From positions 248,001-312,000 of the forward strand of contig CAWBQO010000006.1 in assembly GCA_963790965.1 (NCBI GenBank): 64,000 nt of DNA, read 5' to 3'. Shown piece by piece: positions 9,425 to 17,303 of this stretch. The first letter of the stretch is position 1, and each line of letters begins with the position of its first letter. The stretch is from CAWBQO01 sp963790965 (GTDB lineage: Bacteria > Bacteroidota > Rhodothermia > Rhodothermales > DASSAV01). Made by a program: the position numbers and the translations under genes. The notes beneath the pieces were generated by a model. The model did no database searches. It was given only the letters and a program-made list of their open reading frames with translations, and was not told the origin of the DNA.

Positions 9425-10825
9425 ATGAAACCTGCGCTGCACATTGGCGGAGCGGTCGCGCTGATCCTTGCCGCCGCCGCTGTGACGGCGTTGGGCGGCT
9501 GCGGACTGCATTTCGGATACGGCGACGGCGACCGTACAAAAGCGGCTTTTGAACCCGGAACGCCTGGCTTCGTCGCGGAGGGGCTGCCGGTCTACAGCGA
9601 CACCTCCACCGCGATAAACGTCGTCGTTAAGGTGCTCCCGTCGACGCTGGTCTTTGAGAACACGCCGGGCGGCTACAGATCGATACTCCGCATGCGCGCG
9701 CAGATCGAGAGAGGGCGCGACCGGGTGGCGCTGGACGCGGTGGTCGATACCCTGATCGCGGCCTCTCTCGCGGAAAGCCGGCTTCTGACGCCGGTCTACC
9801 ATACCCTCTATCTTCCGGCTCCACCCGGCCGCTACAACGTGGACGTGGTGGTGGAGGACCTTCAATCAAGGGAGACAACGCGGCAGACGTTTCGCGCCAC
9901 GGTCTACGACCCGCAACAAGACGCCCCGTTTCTCGACGCGCTCCGCCTGGAGGACTACAGCGCACCGGAGCGCCCGACCGTGGTGGTCTCGCAGACGCTT
10001 CCCGAACGCATGACCGATCTCCGCGCGCGGGTAGCTTTCGTGAGCGCGCCCGAGCATCCGGCCGAAATCATCTTTCGCGTCCTCAGGTTTCGCTCCGACT
10101 CTTCGGTCGCCAACGTGCCCTATGGCCTTACGCCGTTCCAAGGCACACTGGCACACCGGGGCGTCTACTTCGAGCAGAAAGACACGCTCTTTGTAGCGCG
10201 CCGCGTCGTATCCGGCATGGCGCATCCCGTATTTCCAATCCCGCCCCTCACCCGCGGTGTGTTTCGAATAGAGGTGGAGGTGGATGGGGGGGCGAAGGAG
10301 GAAGCGACGCTCGTCAGCCGAGACGTAGCCGTTGTCCACCCGCTCTTCCCGAGAGTGGCCTCTCTCGACGCGATGATCGACGCGCTCGCCTACCTCGCCA
10401 CGCCCCGGGAGTTGTCATACATCCAAGAGGCCGTTCAGCCCGAAGATCGACGGCGGCGCTTCGACCGCTTCTGGGGCGACGTGATCGGCAACCGGCAGAA
10501 AGCGTCTACCCTTCTTGAACGCTACTACGAACGGGTAGAAGCGGCAAACCTCATGTTCACTTCCTATAAGGAAGGTTGGAAGACCGATCGAGGCATGGTT
10601 TACATCATCATGGGACCGCCTATGTTCAAGGAAAACACCATCTCGACCATCATTTGGCGATACGACTACGGCAGCAACGATCCGTCGGCTACCTTCCTCT
10701 TCGAGCGGTCGAACACTGCCGATGACCGCGGGCATTTCGAAAACTACGTGCTCGAACGCGATCCTGAATACGACTACCGCTGGCGACGCGCCGTTGAGCG
10801 GTGGCGTAGCGGCGACGTTCTATGA
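9425..10825 (+). CDS. GWxTD domain-containing lipoprotein
   Basis: This is a 466-residue predicted lipoprotein. The signal sequence ends in T-A-L-G-G-C with the lipidated Cys at residue 26. The C-terminal domain carries the diagnostic G384-W-K-T-D388 followed by RGMVYIIMGPP. A central region of about 300 residues looks beta-sandwich-like. GWxTD proteins are widespread in Bacteroidota, Rhodothermota and Acidobacteriota, but their role is unknown. The gene is 3 bp downstream of the CrtI-like gene and its stop overlaps a strong inverted repeat. Confidence 0.9.
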   Translation: MKPALHIGGAVALILAAAAVTALGGCGLHFGYGDGDRTKAAFEPGTPGFVAEGLPVYSDTSTAINVVVKVLPSTLVFENTPGGYRSILRMRAQIERGRDRVALDAVVDTLIAASLAESRLLTPVYHTLYLPAPPGRYNVDVVVEDLQSRETTRQTFRATVYDPQQDAPFLDALRLEDYSAPERPTVVVSQTLPERMTDLRARVAFVSAPEHPAEIIFRVLRFRSDSSVANVPYGLTPFQGTLAHRGVYFEQKDTLFVARRVVSGMAHPVFPIPPLTRGVFRIEVEVDGGAKEEATLVSRDVAVVHPLFPRVASLDAMIDALAYLATPRELSYIQEAVQPEDRRRRFDRFWGDVIGNRQKASTLLERYYERVEAANLMFTSYKEGWKTDRGMVYIIMGPPMFKENTISTIIWRYDYGSNDPSATFLFERSNTADDRGHFENYVLERDPEYDYRWRRAVERWRSGDVL

Positions 10826-10855
10826 GCGAGGGCGGACCAACGGCCCGCCCTCGCT
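10825..10855. terminator. Inverted repeat between convergent genes
   Basis: AGCGAGGGCGG (10825-10835) and its exact complement (10845-10855) form an 11-bp GC-rich stem. It lies between the GWxTD gene (+) and the HPF-like gene (-). There is no clear T-run on either side, so efficient intrinsic termination is uncertain. Confidence 0.45.
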
Positions 10856-10884
10856 GAACTGCTGCACAAAGGACGCCTCCGAAC

Positions 10885-11232
10885 TTACAACTCGTCCGGC
10901 GTCACCACGCGGCGCGTGCGGCTGCGGTGGCGAGCGCGTCCTTCACGGATCTGCCGTTCGGCGCTTTCTACCGCTTTCATGACCGCAGTGGTCACCGACC
11001 CGTTCGCGCCGAGCGCGGTCGTCGTGCCGCTCCGTTCATTGACGATGATCCGGGCGCGGTACTCGCGGGGTGCCGGATCGAGTTTCTCCGTTTGAATGGT
11101 GACCGTCGCATCGAGCACATCGCCGCGACCACGGCCAAGCTTGGCGAGGCGGCGTTCGACCTTTTCCTTCAGATCATCGGTGAACTCTGCCGTATCGGAT
11201 TGGAAATCAATCGCGAAGGTGGGTTTCTCCAT
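10885..11232 (-). CDS. HPF/RaiA-like ribosome-associated protein (short form)
   Basis: The 115-residue protein has the alpha/beta pattern of ribosome hibernation factors: an opening FAIDFQSDTAEFTDDL strand-helix, basic residues in the KVERRLAKLGRG helix, then strands ending in a C-terminal helix, AVMKAVESAERQIREG. Such factors bind the 30S A/P sites in stationary phase. The start at 11232 is favoured over the longer frame because GGGAG lies just upstream and the extra residues are not family-like. The gene is downstream of carB on the same strand (148-bp gap), so it may have its own promoter. The family call is by pattern and less certain than its neighbours. Confidence 0.6.
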   Translation of the reverse strand: MEKPTFAIDFQSDTAEFTDDLKEKVERRLAKLGRGRGDVLDATVTIQTEKLDPAPREYRARIIVNERSGTTTALGANGSVTTAVMKAVESAERQIREGRARHRSRTRRVVTPDEL

Positions 11233-11380
11233 GTCGTGCTCCCGTCTTTTTGGCTGAAGGGGTGAGAAGCACGGTACCTCCACCACGACGGGCACGAAGA
11301 AGGACTACCGTTTCTGGTTTACCCGCCGGGTATAAAGGGGATCCCGGATCATCCTTCACGCCTTGCGATGGGCACCGACC

Positions 11381-14209
11381 TCATCTCGAAAGATAGAGGT
11401 TGCGCATTTCGTATGGCCGCCGGAAATGCTCGTCGCGCAACGTATCCACGAACACGATTGCCTCGCCCGTGCTCTTCATTTCGGGACCAAGCTCCTTGGG
11501 CACTTCGGGGAATTTGTCCCACGAAAAGACCGGCTCCTTGATAGCGAATCCAACGAGCTTTGATTCAAGAACGCCGCTGTCCCGGAACGCCTGCAGCTTT
11601 TCGCCAAGCATTACCTTCGTGGCAATGTTGGAGATCGGAATGCCCGTCGCCTTCGCGACAAAGGGCACCGTCCGGGATGCGCGCGGATTCGCCTCGATGA
11701 CGTAGACCACGCCGTCCTTGATGACGAGCTGCACATTGATGAGGCCCTTCACCTTCAGGCGAAGCGCAATGGCGGTAACGTACCGGCGGATCGTGTCCTG
11801 GATGTCATCGCTCAGCGAATACGGCGGCAGCACGGCGGTGGAGTCGCCCGAGTGGACGCCGGCCGGTTCGATGTGCTGCATAATGCCCGCGATCCATACC
11901 TCCTCGCCGTCACATACGGCATCGCAGTCAATCTCGACGGCATTCTCCAGGAAGAGGTCGAGCAAGATCTGGTTGTTCGGCATCAGCTTGAGAATGCGCG
12001 TAACGTACTGATCGACTTCTTTCTTGTTGATGGCGATGCGCATCCCCTGGCCACCGAGCACGTAACTCGGCCGTACGAGGATGGGGTACCCGATCTTCTC
12101 GGCCGCCACCACCGCCTCGGCGGGCGTGTGTGCGGTGCCGTAGGGCGGGTAGGGTATCTCCAGCTCCTTCAGCACGTCCGAGAACTTTCCCCGGTCCTCT
12201 GCAAGGTCCATGTAGCGGTAGGCCGTCCCGATGATCGGGATGCCGGCTGCATCGAAGCGCTCGGCAAGCTTGAGCGCCGTCTGGCCGCCGAGCTGCACGA
12301 TCACGCCCTCCGGCTGCTCCTTCTCGACCACGTCCATGACGCGCTCCCAGTACACCGGCTCGAAGTAGAGCTTGTCGGCAACGTCAAAGTCGGTCGAAAC
12401 CGTCTCGGGATTACAGTTCACCATCAGCGATTCGTAACCCGCCTCCTTCGCCGCCAGGACGCCGTGAACGCAGGAGTAATCGAACTCGATGCCCTGCCCG
12501 ATGCGGTTCGGCCCGCTGCCGAGAATGAGCACCTTCTTACGGTCGCTGACTTCGCTCTCGTCGGACCCCTCGTAGGTCGAATAGAAGTAGGGCGTCTTTG
12601 CTTCAAACTCGCCCGCACACGTGTCGACGATCTGGAAAGACGGCAGGACGCCAAGGCCTTTCCGGTACGCACGCACGGCATCGTCGTCCACCTTGTCCTC
12701 GACGAGGAAGGCGACCTGCGCGTCGGAGAAGCCGTACTGTTTAATCCGCAGCATAAAGTCGCGGTCGATCTGCGAGAGCGCCTTTCCGGCAATCTCGTCT
12801 TCTATTCGCACGAGATCGCGAATCTGGAAGAGGAACCAGGGATCAACCTTCGTCACGTCGGCCACCTCTTCAACAGACGCCCCGAGCTTGAAGGCATTGC
12901 GTATCTGCAGCGTCCGGTCCCAATAAGATCGCCGCAAGCGGTCGCGCACTTCCATCCGGCTGGTGTCGTCGCGGTCCCCGCCAAGGCCCGAGTAGCCGAT
13001 TTCCAGACTCTGCCATGCCTTTTGCAGACTTTCCGGGAACGTTCGCCCGATTGCCATGACTTCGCCGACGGCCTTCATCTGGGTCGTCAACTCTTCGTCC
13101 ACGCCCTCGAACTTGTCGAAGTTGAAGCGCGGGATCTTCGTCACGACGTAGTCGATGGACGGCTCGAAACAGGCGCTCGTGGTGCCGGTCACTTCGTTGG
13201 GCAACTCGTCGAGCGTGTAGCCGACGGCCAGCCGGGCGGCGACTTTGGCGATCGGGTACCCGGTCGCTTTCGAGGCGAGGGCGGATGAACGGGAAACGCG
13301 CGGGTTGATTTCGATGGCGATCATCCGGCCCGTTCCCGGATGCACCGCAAACTGCACGTTGCAGCCACCGGCAAACGTCCCAATCGAGCGCATCATGCGG
13401 ATGGCCGCGTCGCGCATGGCCTGGTACTGCTTGTCCGTCAGCGTTTGCGAGGGAGCCACCGTCACGGAGTCTCCAGTGTGGACGCCCATAGGATCGAGAT
13501 TCTCAATGGAGCAGATGATGATGACATTGTCATTCTGGTCGCGCAGCAGCTCCAGCTCGTATTCCTTCCACCCGAAAAGGCACTCTTCGATGAGCACCTG
13601 GTGCACCGGCGACATTTCCAGCCCGCGCATGACCTTTCGCTCGAACTCCTCGGGGTGCCACACGATGCCGCCGCCCGAGCCGCCGAGCGTAAAGGAGGGC
13701 CGGATGACTACCGGCAGGCCACCCAGTTCCTGCGTAATTTCTTTCGCTTCGAGCAAGCTTTTTGCCACGCGGCTACGGGCCTGATCGATGCCGATGCGCT
13801 CCATGAGATCGCGAAACTTCTGCCGGTCCTCCGTAATCTGGATAGCGTCGATATCCACCCCGATCACGTCCACGCCCATTTCCTGCCAGAAGCCTTCCTC
13901 GTGCAGCACCTCGGCAAGGTTGAGCGCCGTCTGTCCGCCCATGGTCGGGAGCACCGCATCCGGCCGTTCCTTTTCGACGATCTCCCGGATGGAGGCCGGC
14001 GTGAGCGGCTGCAGATAGACCGTGTCCGCCATCATCGGGTCGGTCATGATGGTGGCCGGGTTCGAGTTGACGAGCACGACCTCGTATCCTTCCTTCCGCA
14101 GCGAACGGGATGCCTGGCTGCCGGAGTAGTCGAACTCACACGCCTGCCCGATGACGATCGGGCCGGAGCCGATGAGCAGGATCTTCTTTATATCTGTGCG
14201 CTTGGGCAT
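11381..14209 (-). CDS. carB: Carbamoyl-phosphate synthase large subunit, lacking the MGS-like domain
   Basis: CarB makes carbamoyl phosphate from bicarbonate, ATP and glutamine-derived ammonia for pyrimidine and arginine synthesis. The protein has two homologous ATP-grasp halves, starting at KILLIGSGPIVIGQACEFDYSG and again at KVLILGSGPNRIGQGIEFDYS (near residue 560), with an oligomerisation region between. It is 942 residues long, against about 1,070 for the E. coli enzyme, and stops right after the second synthetase half. The C-terminal MGS-like domain that binds UMP and ornithine in E. coli is missing. I recall similarly short CarB proteins in Bacteroidota. It lies 21 bp after the nucleotidyltransferase gene and has no obvious Shine-Dalgarno sequence. 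Confidence 0.95.
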   Translation of the reverse strand: MPKRTDIKKILLIGSGPIVIGQACEFDYSGSQASRSLRKEGYEVVLVNSNPATIMTDPMMADTVYLQPLTPASIREIVEKERPDAVLPTMGGQTALNLAEVLHEEGFWQEMGVDVIGVDIDAIQITEDRQKFRDLMERIGIDQARSRVAKSLLEAKEITQELGGLPVVIRPSFTLGGSGGGIVWHPEEFERKVMRGLEMSPVHQVLIEECLFGWKEYELELLRDQNDNVIIICSIENLDPMGVHTGDSVTVAPSQTLTDKQYQAMRDAAIRMMRSIGTFAGGCNVQFAVHPGTGRMIAIEINPRVSRSSALASKATGYPIAKVAARLAVGYTLDELPNEVTGTTSACFEPSIDYVVTKIPRFNFDKFEGVDEELTTQMKAVGEVMAIGRTFPESLQKAWQSLEIGYSGLGGDRDDTSRMEVRDRLRRSYWDRTLQIRNAFKLGASVEEVADVTKVDPWFLFQIRDLVRIEDEIAGKALSQIDRDFMLRIKQYGFSDAQVAFLVEDKVDDDAVRAYRKGLGVLPSFQIVDTCAGEFEAKTPYFYSTYEGSDESEVSDRKKVLILGSGPNRIGQGIEFDYSCVHGVLAAKEAGYESLMVNCNPETVSTDFDVADKLYFEPVYWERVMDVVEKEQPEGVIVQLGGQTALKLAERFDAAGIPIIGTAYRYMDLAEDRGKFSDVLKELEIPYPPYGTAHTPAEAVVAAEKIGYPILVRPSYVLGGQGMRIAINKKEVDQYVTRILKLMPNNQILLDLFLENAVEIDCDAVCDGEEVWIAGIMQHIEPAGVHSGDSTAVLPPYSLSDDIQDTIRRYVTAIALRLKVKGLINVQLVIKDGVVYVIEANPRASRTVPFVAKATGIPISNIATKVMLGEKLQAFRDSGVLESKLVGFAIKEPVFSWDKFPEVPKELGPEMKSTGEAIVFVDTLRDEHFRRPYEMRNLYLSR

Positions 14210-14230
14210 CGTTGTTTTAAAGCAAAAGCA

Positions 14231-14686
14231 TTATGGCATCTCCCCTCTTGCGAGGCGCTCGCGAAGCGCGAGAACGTCCGTCTGGTCCTTCGGCCGCAAG
14301 GACGAAGCTTTGAGCCGGATCAAGCCCGCTGCATCGAGGAACCGCACGGGCATATGCTCGCTCACCTTCGTGAGCGGCAGCAAGTCTTCATAGGTGTACC
14401 CGCTCATCTGTATGTAGATGTCCAGCGGGAAAGCCTCCACGCCGCGAACGGCACCCTCTTCGAGCGGGAAATCTTCGAGGTTCAATTCGGCCGCCGCGCC
14501 TTCTCCAAACGCCTGAAGGCAGCCCAGCATCCGCTCCAGGTTCGCCCCGGAAGTCTCAACGAGAATGTCCACGTCCTCTGTAGCGCGCACGTAGCCGTTC
14601 ATGCTGACCGCCAGTCCGCCAACAAGGATGTACTCAACCCCGCTTCGGCTCAGCCCGGCCAACAACTCTTCGTACGTGTTCATCAT
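14231..14686 (-). CDS. Nucleotidyltransferase-superfamily protein (MNT/AbiEii-like)
   Basis: The 151-residue protein has the minimal nucleotidyltransferase signature: VGGLAV (residues 22-27), then R34-A-T-E-D38-V-D40-I-L-V, and a third acidic residue, D89, in FPLDIYIQ. These would be the metal-binding triad. Relatives include toxin-antitoxin (MNT, AbiEii) and antibiotic-modifying enzymes; the target here is unknown. The gene sits between carA and carB, 21 bp before carB, and overlaps the small ORF before it by about 50 bp. ATGs at 14686 and 14683 are both possible starts. It has no adjacent HEPN gene, so calling it an antitoxin would be speculation. Confidence 0.75.
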   Translation of the reverse strand: MMNTYEELLAGLSRSGVEYILVGGLAVSMNGYVRATEDVDILVETSGANLERMLGCLQAFGEGAAAELNLEDFPLEEGAVRGVEAFPLDIYIQMSGYTYEDLLPLTKVSEHMPVRFLDAAGLIRLKASSLRPKDQTDVLALRERLARGEMP

Positions 14687-14807
14687 TCGGCGGCGTCTTT
14701 GCGCCCATTTTGACGAGCAGGTTGCGCAGCTCCCAGGCACGGCGGATCGGATTGGCGGGACTGCCTGCCGTTCCTACCGTCTTCCGTATGACCTCTCCCT
14801 CGCTCAT
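14634..14807 (-). CDS. Small ORF translationally coupled to carA (57 residues)
   Basis: The ATG at 14807 overlaps the TGA of carA in an ATGA junction, the usual arrangement for translational coupling. The 57-residue product is basic and helical in its middle (IRRAWELRNLLVKMGAK). The ORF ends inside the 5' end of the nucleotidyltransferase gene in another frame. I do not recognise a family. It could be a partner of the nucleotidyltransferase, or simply a coupling ORF that delivers ribosomes to it. Confidence 0.45.
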   Translation of the reverse strand: MSEGEVIRKTVGTAGSPANPIRRAWELRNLLVKMGAKTPPNDEHVRRVVGRAEPKRG

Positions 14808-15937
14808 GCGGCTATTTGCTGCGCTCGCCGGTGCGAAATCGGCTCTTCGCCACGAACGAGCGAGATGAACTCCTGGAAAAGATAGTGGCTGTCGTGCGGT
14901 CCCGGCGAGGCCTCCGGGTGATACTGCACGCACATGCCCTTGAACCGCTTGAACCGCATTCCCTCGACGGTGCCGTCATTCAGGTTCAAATGCGTCACTT
15001 CTGCCGTTTCGTCCGAGATCGATTCCGCCTTCACCGCAAAGCCGTGGTTCTGCGTCGTCACCTCGACGTGGCCCGACTTCAGGTTCTTTACGGGTTGGTT
15101 CGCGCCCCGGTGGCCGACGTACATTTTGTAAACGTCGGCACCGGCCGCAAGCGCCATAAGCTGATGCCCGAGGCAGATGCCGAAAATGGGCAGCCCCAGC
15201 TTCTCTGCCTGCCGTACGGCGTCGATGGCTTCCGGCATGGCGCGCGGATCACCCGGGCCGTTCGAGAAGAAAAGGCCATCAGGCTCCCAGTTCAGCACGT
15301 CTTCCAGGGGCGTCGCCGCGGGAAAGACGCGGACGGTACAGCCGAGATTGCCGAAGTTGCGCAAAATGTTCTGCTTGACGCCAAAATCGTAGACCGCCAC
15401 GCGCGGTCCGGCACCCTCGCAGAAGGTGTAGGACTTGGCCGTCGTGACGCGGGATGCCAGCTCCAGTCCGTCCATGGACGGCCAGTTGCGGGCCTTCTCC
15501 AGCAGGCTCTCGTCGTCGAGATCGAGAGCGGAGATGACTGCGTTCATCACGCCCTTGTCGCGTATGTGGCGAACGAGAAAGCGCGTGTCGACGCCCGATA
15601 TGCCTACAAGCTCGTTCCGGCACATGAAGCTCTCCAGCGACTCATCGGCCAATTCGTTGGAAAAATCGTCGGAGAACTTGCGAACGACCAGACCGGCGAT
15701 CATCGGCCGGGCCGCCTCGAGATCCACGTTCATCGCGCCGTAGTTGCCGATGTGCGGATACGTCATCATCATGATCTGCCCGTGGTAGGACGGATCGGTC
15801 ATGATTTCCTGGTAGCCGGTCATGCTGGTGTTGAAACACAGCTCGCCGCCGGTCTCCCCGGCAAAGCCGATTGAGACGCCGGTGACGATGGTTCCATCGG
15901 CAAGGGCCAGTTTACAGGGTCGGGGTTGCGTCGTCAT
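14804..15937 (-). CDS. carA: Carbamoyl-phosphate synthase small (glutaminase) subunit
   Basis: CarA hydrolyses glutamine and channels ammonia to CarB. The 377-residue protein has the N-terminal CPSase small-chain domain (FNTSMTGYQEIMTDPSY) and a class I amidotransferase domain with the nucleophile in FGICLGHQ and His/Glu in QYHPEASPGPHD. The ATG at 15937 is preferred: the open frame to 16015 runs through a terminator hairpin and is not family-like. The stop overlaps the next ORF by 4 bp. The leader carries a terminator and a candidate leader peptide, suggesting attenuation. Confidence 0.95.
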   Translation of the reverse strand: MTTQPRPCKLALADGTIVTGVSIGFAGETGGELCFNTSMTGYQEIMTDPSYHGQIMMMTYPHIGNYGAMNVDLEAARPMIAGLVVRKFSDDFSNELADESLESFMCRNELVGISGVDTRFLVRHIRDKGVMNAVISALDLDDESLLEKARNWPSMDGLELASRVTTAKSYTFCEGAGPRVAVYDFGVKQNILRNFGNLGCTVRVFPAATPLEDVLNWEPDGLFFSNGPGDPRAMPEAIDAVRQAEKLGLPIFGICLGHQLMALAAGADVYKMYVGHRGANQPVKNLKSGHVEVTTQNHGFAVKAESISDETAEVTHLNLNDGTVEGMRFKRFKGMCVQYHPEASPGPHDSHYLFQEFISLVRGEEPISHRRAQQIAA

Positions 15938-15971
15938 GGGCGTAGGGTGAACTTCGTCTTTGGCCGTCAAC

Positions 15972-16003
15972 AAAAAAACCTTCCCCGCAAAGAACTGGGA
16001 AGG
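15972..16003 (-). terminator. Intrinsic terminator in the carA leader (candidate attenuator)
   Basis: On the minus strand, CCTTCCC (16003-15997), an 11-base loop, GGGAAGG (15985-15979) and seven T (15978-15972) make a textbook intrinsic terminator. It ends 35 bp before the carA start. No minus-strand gene lies upstream for over a kilobase, so it most likely controls read-through into carA. Confidence 0.7.
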
Positions 16004-16005
16004 CT

Positions 16006-16116
16006 TCACCGGCACCGGTGGGGCATAGAGGTCGGGTTTACCTTGCCAGGCAGCGGCAGCAACGGGGACACCAAGGGGCTGAATAGTTGCGCTTCTGAAC
16101 GAGCAGTCAACTTCAT
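16006..16116 (-). CDS. Candidate carA leader peptide (36 residues)
   Basis: An ATG-initiated ORF of 36 codons on the minus strand ends with codons for M-P-H-R-C-R, and its stop lies three bases before the terminator hairpin. A ribosome finishing this ORF would cover the 5' arm of the terminator. That geometry resembles translation-coupled attenuation of the E. coli pyrBI type, and two CGG Arg codons sit in the last three positions. CACCGG and CCGGTG (16007-16020) make an inverted repeat over the same bases. Translation is not shown by sequence alone. Confidence 0.4.
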   Translation of the reverse strand: MKLTARSEAQLFSPLVSPLLPLPGKVNPTSMPHRCR

Positions 16117-16250
16117 GGTTCCGCCGAAAGTAAGCCCCGCCCGCCGCGGCGGCGTCACTTTGCGCGTCCTGAAAGCGCTTCTATTAAGTTATTTAGGAGC
16201 CAGTAGACATCCTACGACACGCGCGGCACGATTATGCGCTCATCAGGATT

Positions 16251-16276
16251 TGACGCAGAGACGCAGAGGCGCAGAG
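16251..16276. repeat. Short tandem repeat, CGCAGAG units
   Basis: Three imperfect copies of an 8-9 bp unit (A/G-CGCAGAG) occur in a row. Similar CGCAGAG-rich strings are dispersed intergenic repeats in many large environmental genomes. It opens the gene-free repeat block 16117-17303. Confidence 0.6.
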
Positions 16277-16429
16277 ATTGTTAGCGATGGTGTGCTGCAC
16301 GGTGAGCCGGGCGCACGGCCCGAGGGCGGTTCTTCGCACGTCACCCCGAACGGCGCTGCACTGCATTCCGCCCCCTCCGCCCTCCCCCCTTGTCATTCTG
16401 AAAGCAGCATTCCGCCGCCGCCCTCCCCA

Positions 16430-16673
16430 CTTGTCATTCTGAGCGCAGCAGAGAATCTGTCTTTAAGCGCGCCTGAGATGCTTCCTTCCGTTCAACATGA
16501 CACGCCGGTGTAGGGGCGCGAAATATCGTGCCCCTACGCGCCGCTGCGACCTTCGCTGTTCCTCCATCCCAATGCAACGCTCCGCCCTCCCTCACTGTCA
16601 TCCCGACCAAGGACGCGCCACTTACCGGCACATTGCCCCACCCTTATTTCGCGTCCGCGCGGAGGGACCTCCT
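16430..16673. repeat. Direct repeat copy 1 (244 bp)
   Basis: This 244-bp segment recurs 383 bp downstream with one difference (A at 16630, C at 17013). It begins with a TGTCATTCTGAGCGCAGCAG motif, variants of which also appear near 16391 and 17142. It contains an 8-bp inverted repeat, GTAGGGGC (16510-16517) and GCCCCTAC (16530-16537), with a 12-base loop. Apparent plus-strand ORFs here are repeat-derived and duplicated, so I do not call genes. Confidence 0.9.
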
Positions 16674-16812
16674 ACCAACAGCAAAGAACACCCGCCCACT
16701 CGGAGCCGCTCCCAACCAGCGCATCACTCGCCACACACCGGCGTCTTCCTGAACGCACCTCCGCCTCGCGGCTTTCGACACCCTGAGACGCTTCATTCCG
16801 CCGCCCCCCCCC

Positions 16813-17056
16813 CTTGTCATTCTGAGCGCAGCAGAGAATCTGTCTTTAAGCGCGCCTGAGATGCTTCCTTCCGTTCAACATGACACGCCGGTGTAGGGGC
16901 GCGAAATATCGTGCCCCTACGCGCCGCTGCGACCTTCGCTGTTCCTCCATCCCAATGCAACGCTCCGCCCTCCCTCACTGTCATCCCGACCAAGGACGCG
17001 CCACTTACCGGCCCATTGCCCCACCCTTATTTCGCGTCCGCGCGGAGGGACCTCCT
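16813..17056. repeat. Direct repeat copy 2 (244 bp)
   Basis: This is the second copy of the 16430-16673 repeat, identical except for one base. Its GTAGGGGC hairpin lies at 16893-16920. The two copies are separated by 139 bp of unique, C-rich sequence. Near identity implies recent duplication or gene conversion. Another diverged TCATCCTGAACGCAG motif follows at about 17142-17160. Confidence 0.9.
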
Positions 17057-17303
17057 CAACAGGCAACGACGCACCCGCTGCCGGCCCGTCGCCCCGGACA
17101 AGAACAACAACGTGCCGCCCGTCATCCCCCGCCCGCCCCCAGGCGTCATCCTGAACGCAGTGAAGGATCTGTGCCTGCTGTAGCCTAAGAGACGTTTGGC
17201 GGGACGGGGCAAACAATCGCCGATGCGCATCGTAGTTTCCGGAAGCCGACCGCGGTAAGTCAATGCCCATCGGCATCCCCAACCAACCTTCTGCCGCCTG
17301 CCG

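Noticed and set aside
14231..14686. Type II (MNT/HEPN) toxin-antitoxin pair
   Set aside because: No HEPN-domain partner is adjacent, and the small neighbour ORF lacks HEPN motifs.
11852..14713. Long plus-strand ORFs (478 and 457 codons) opposite carB
   Set aside because: They are antisense shadows of carB with no recognisable protein features.
16030..16075. Plus-strand resemblance to the small SRP RNA core (GTTTACC ... CCAGG ... AGCAACG)
   Set aside because: The apical stem and GNRA-like loop cannot be formed and no plus-strand terminator follows; the structure is better explained as the minus-strand carA leader.
16497..17188. Duplicated plus-strand ORFs in the repeat island
   Set aside because: They are translations of the 244-bp non-coding direct repeat; the frame content is Arg/Pro/Ser-rich and ends at random.
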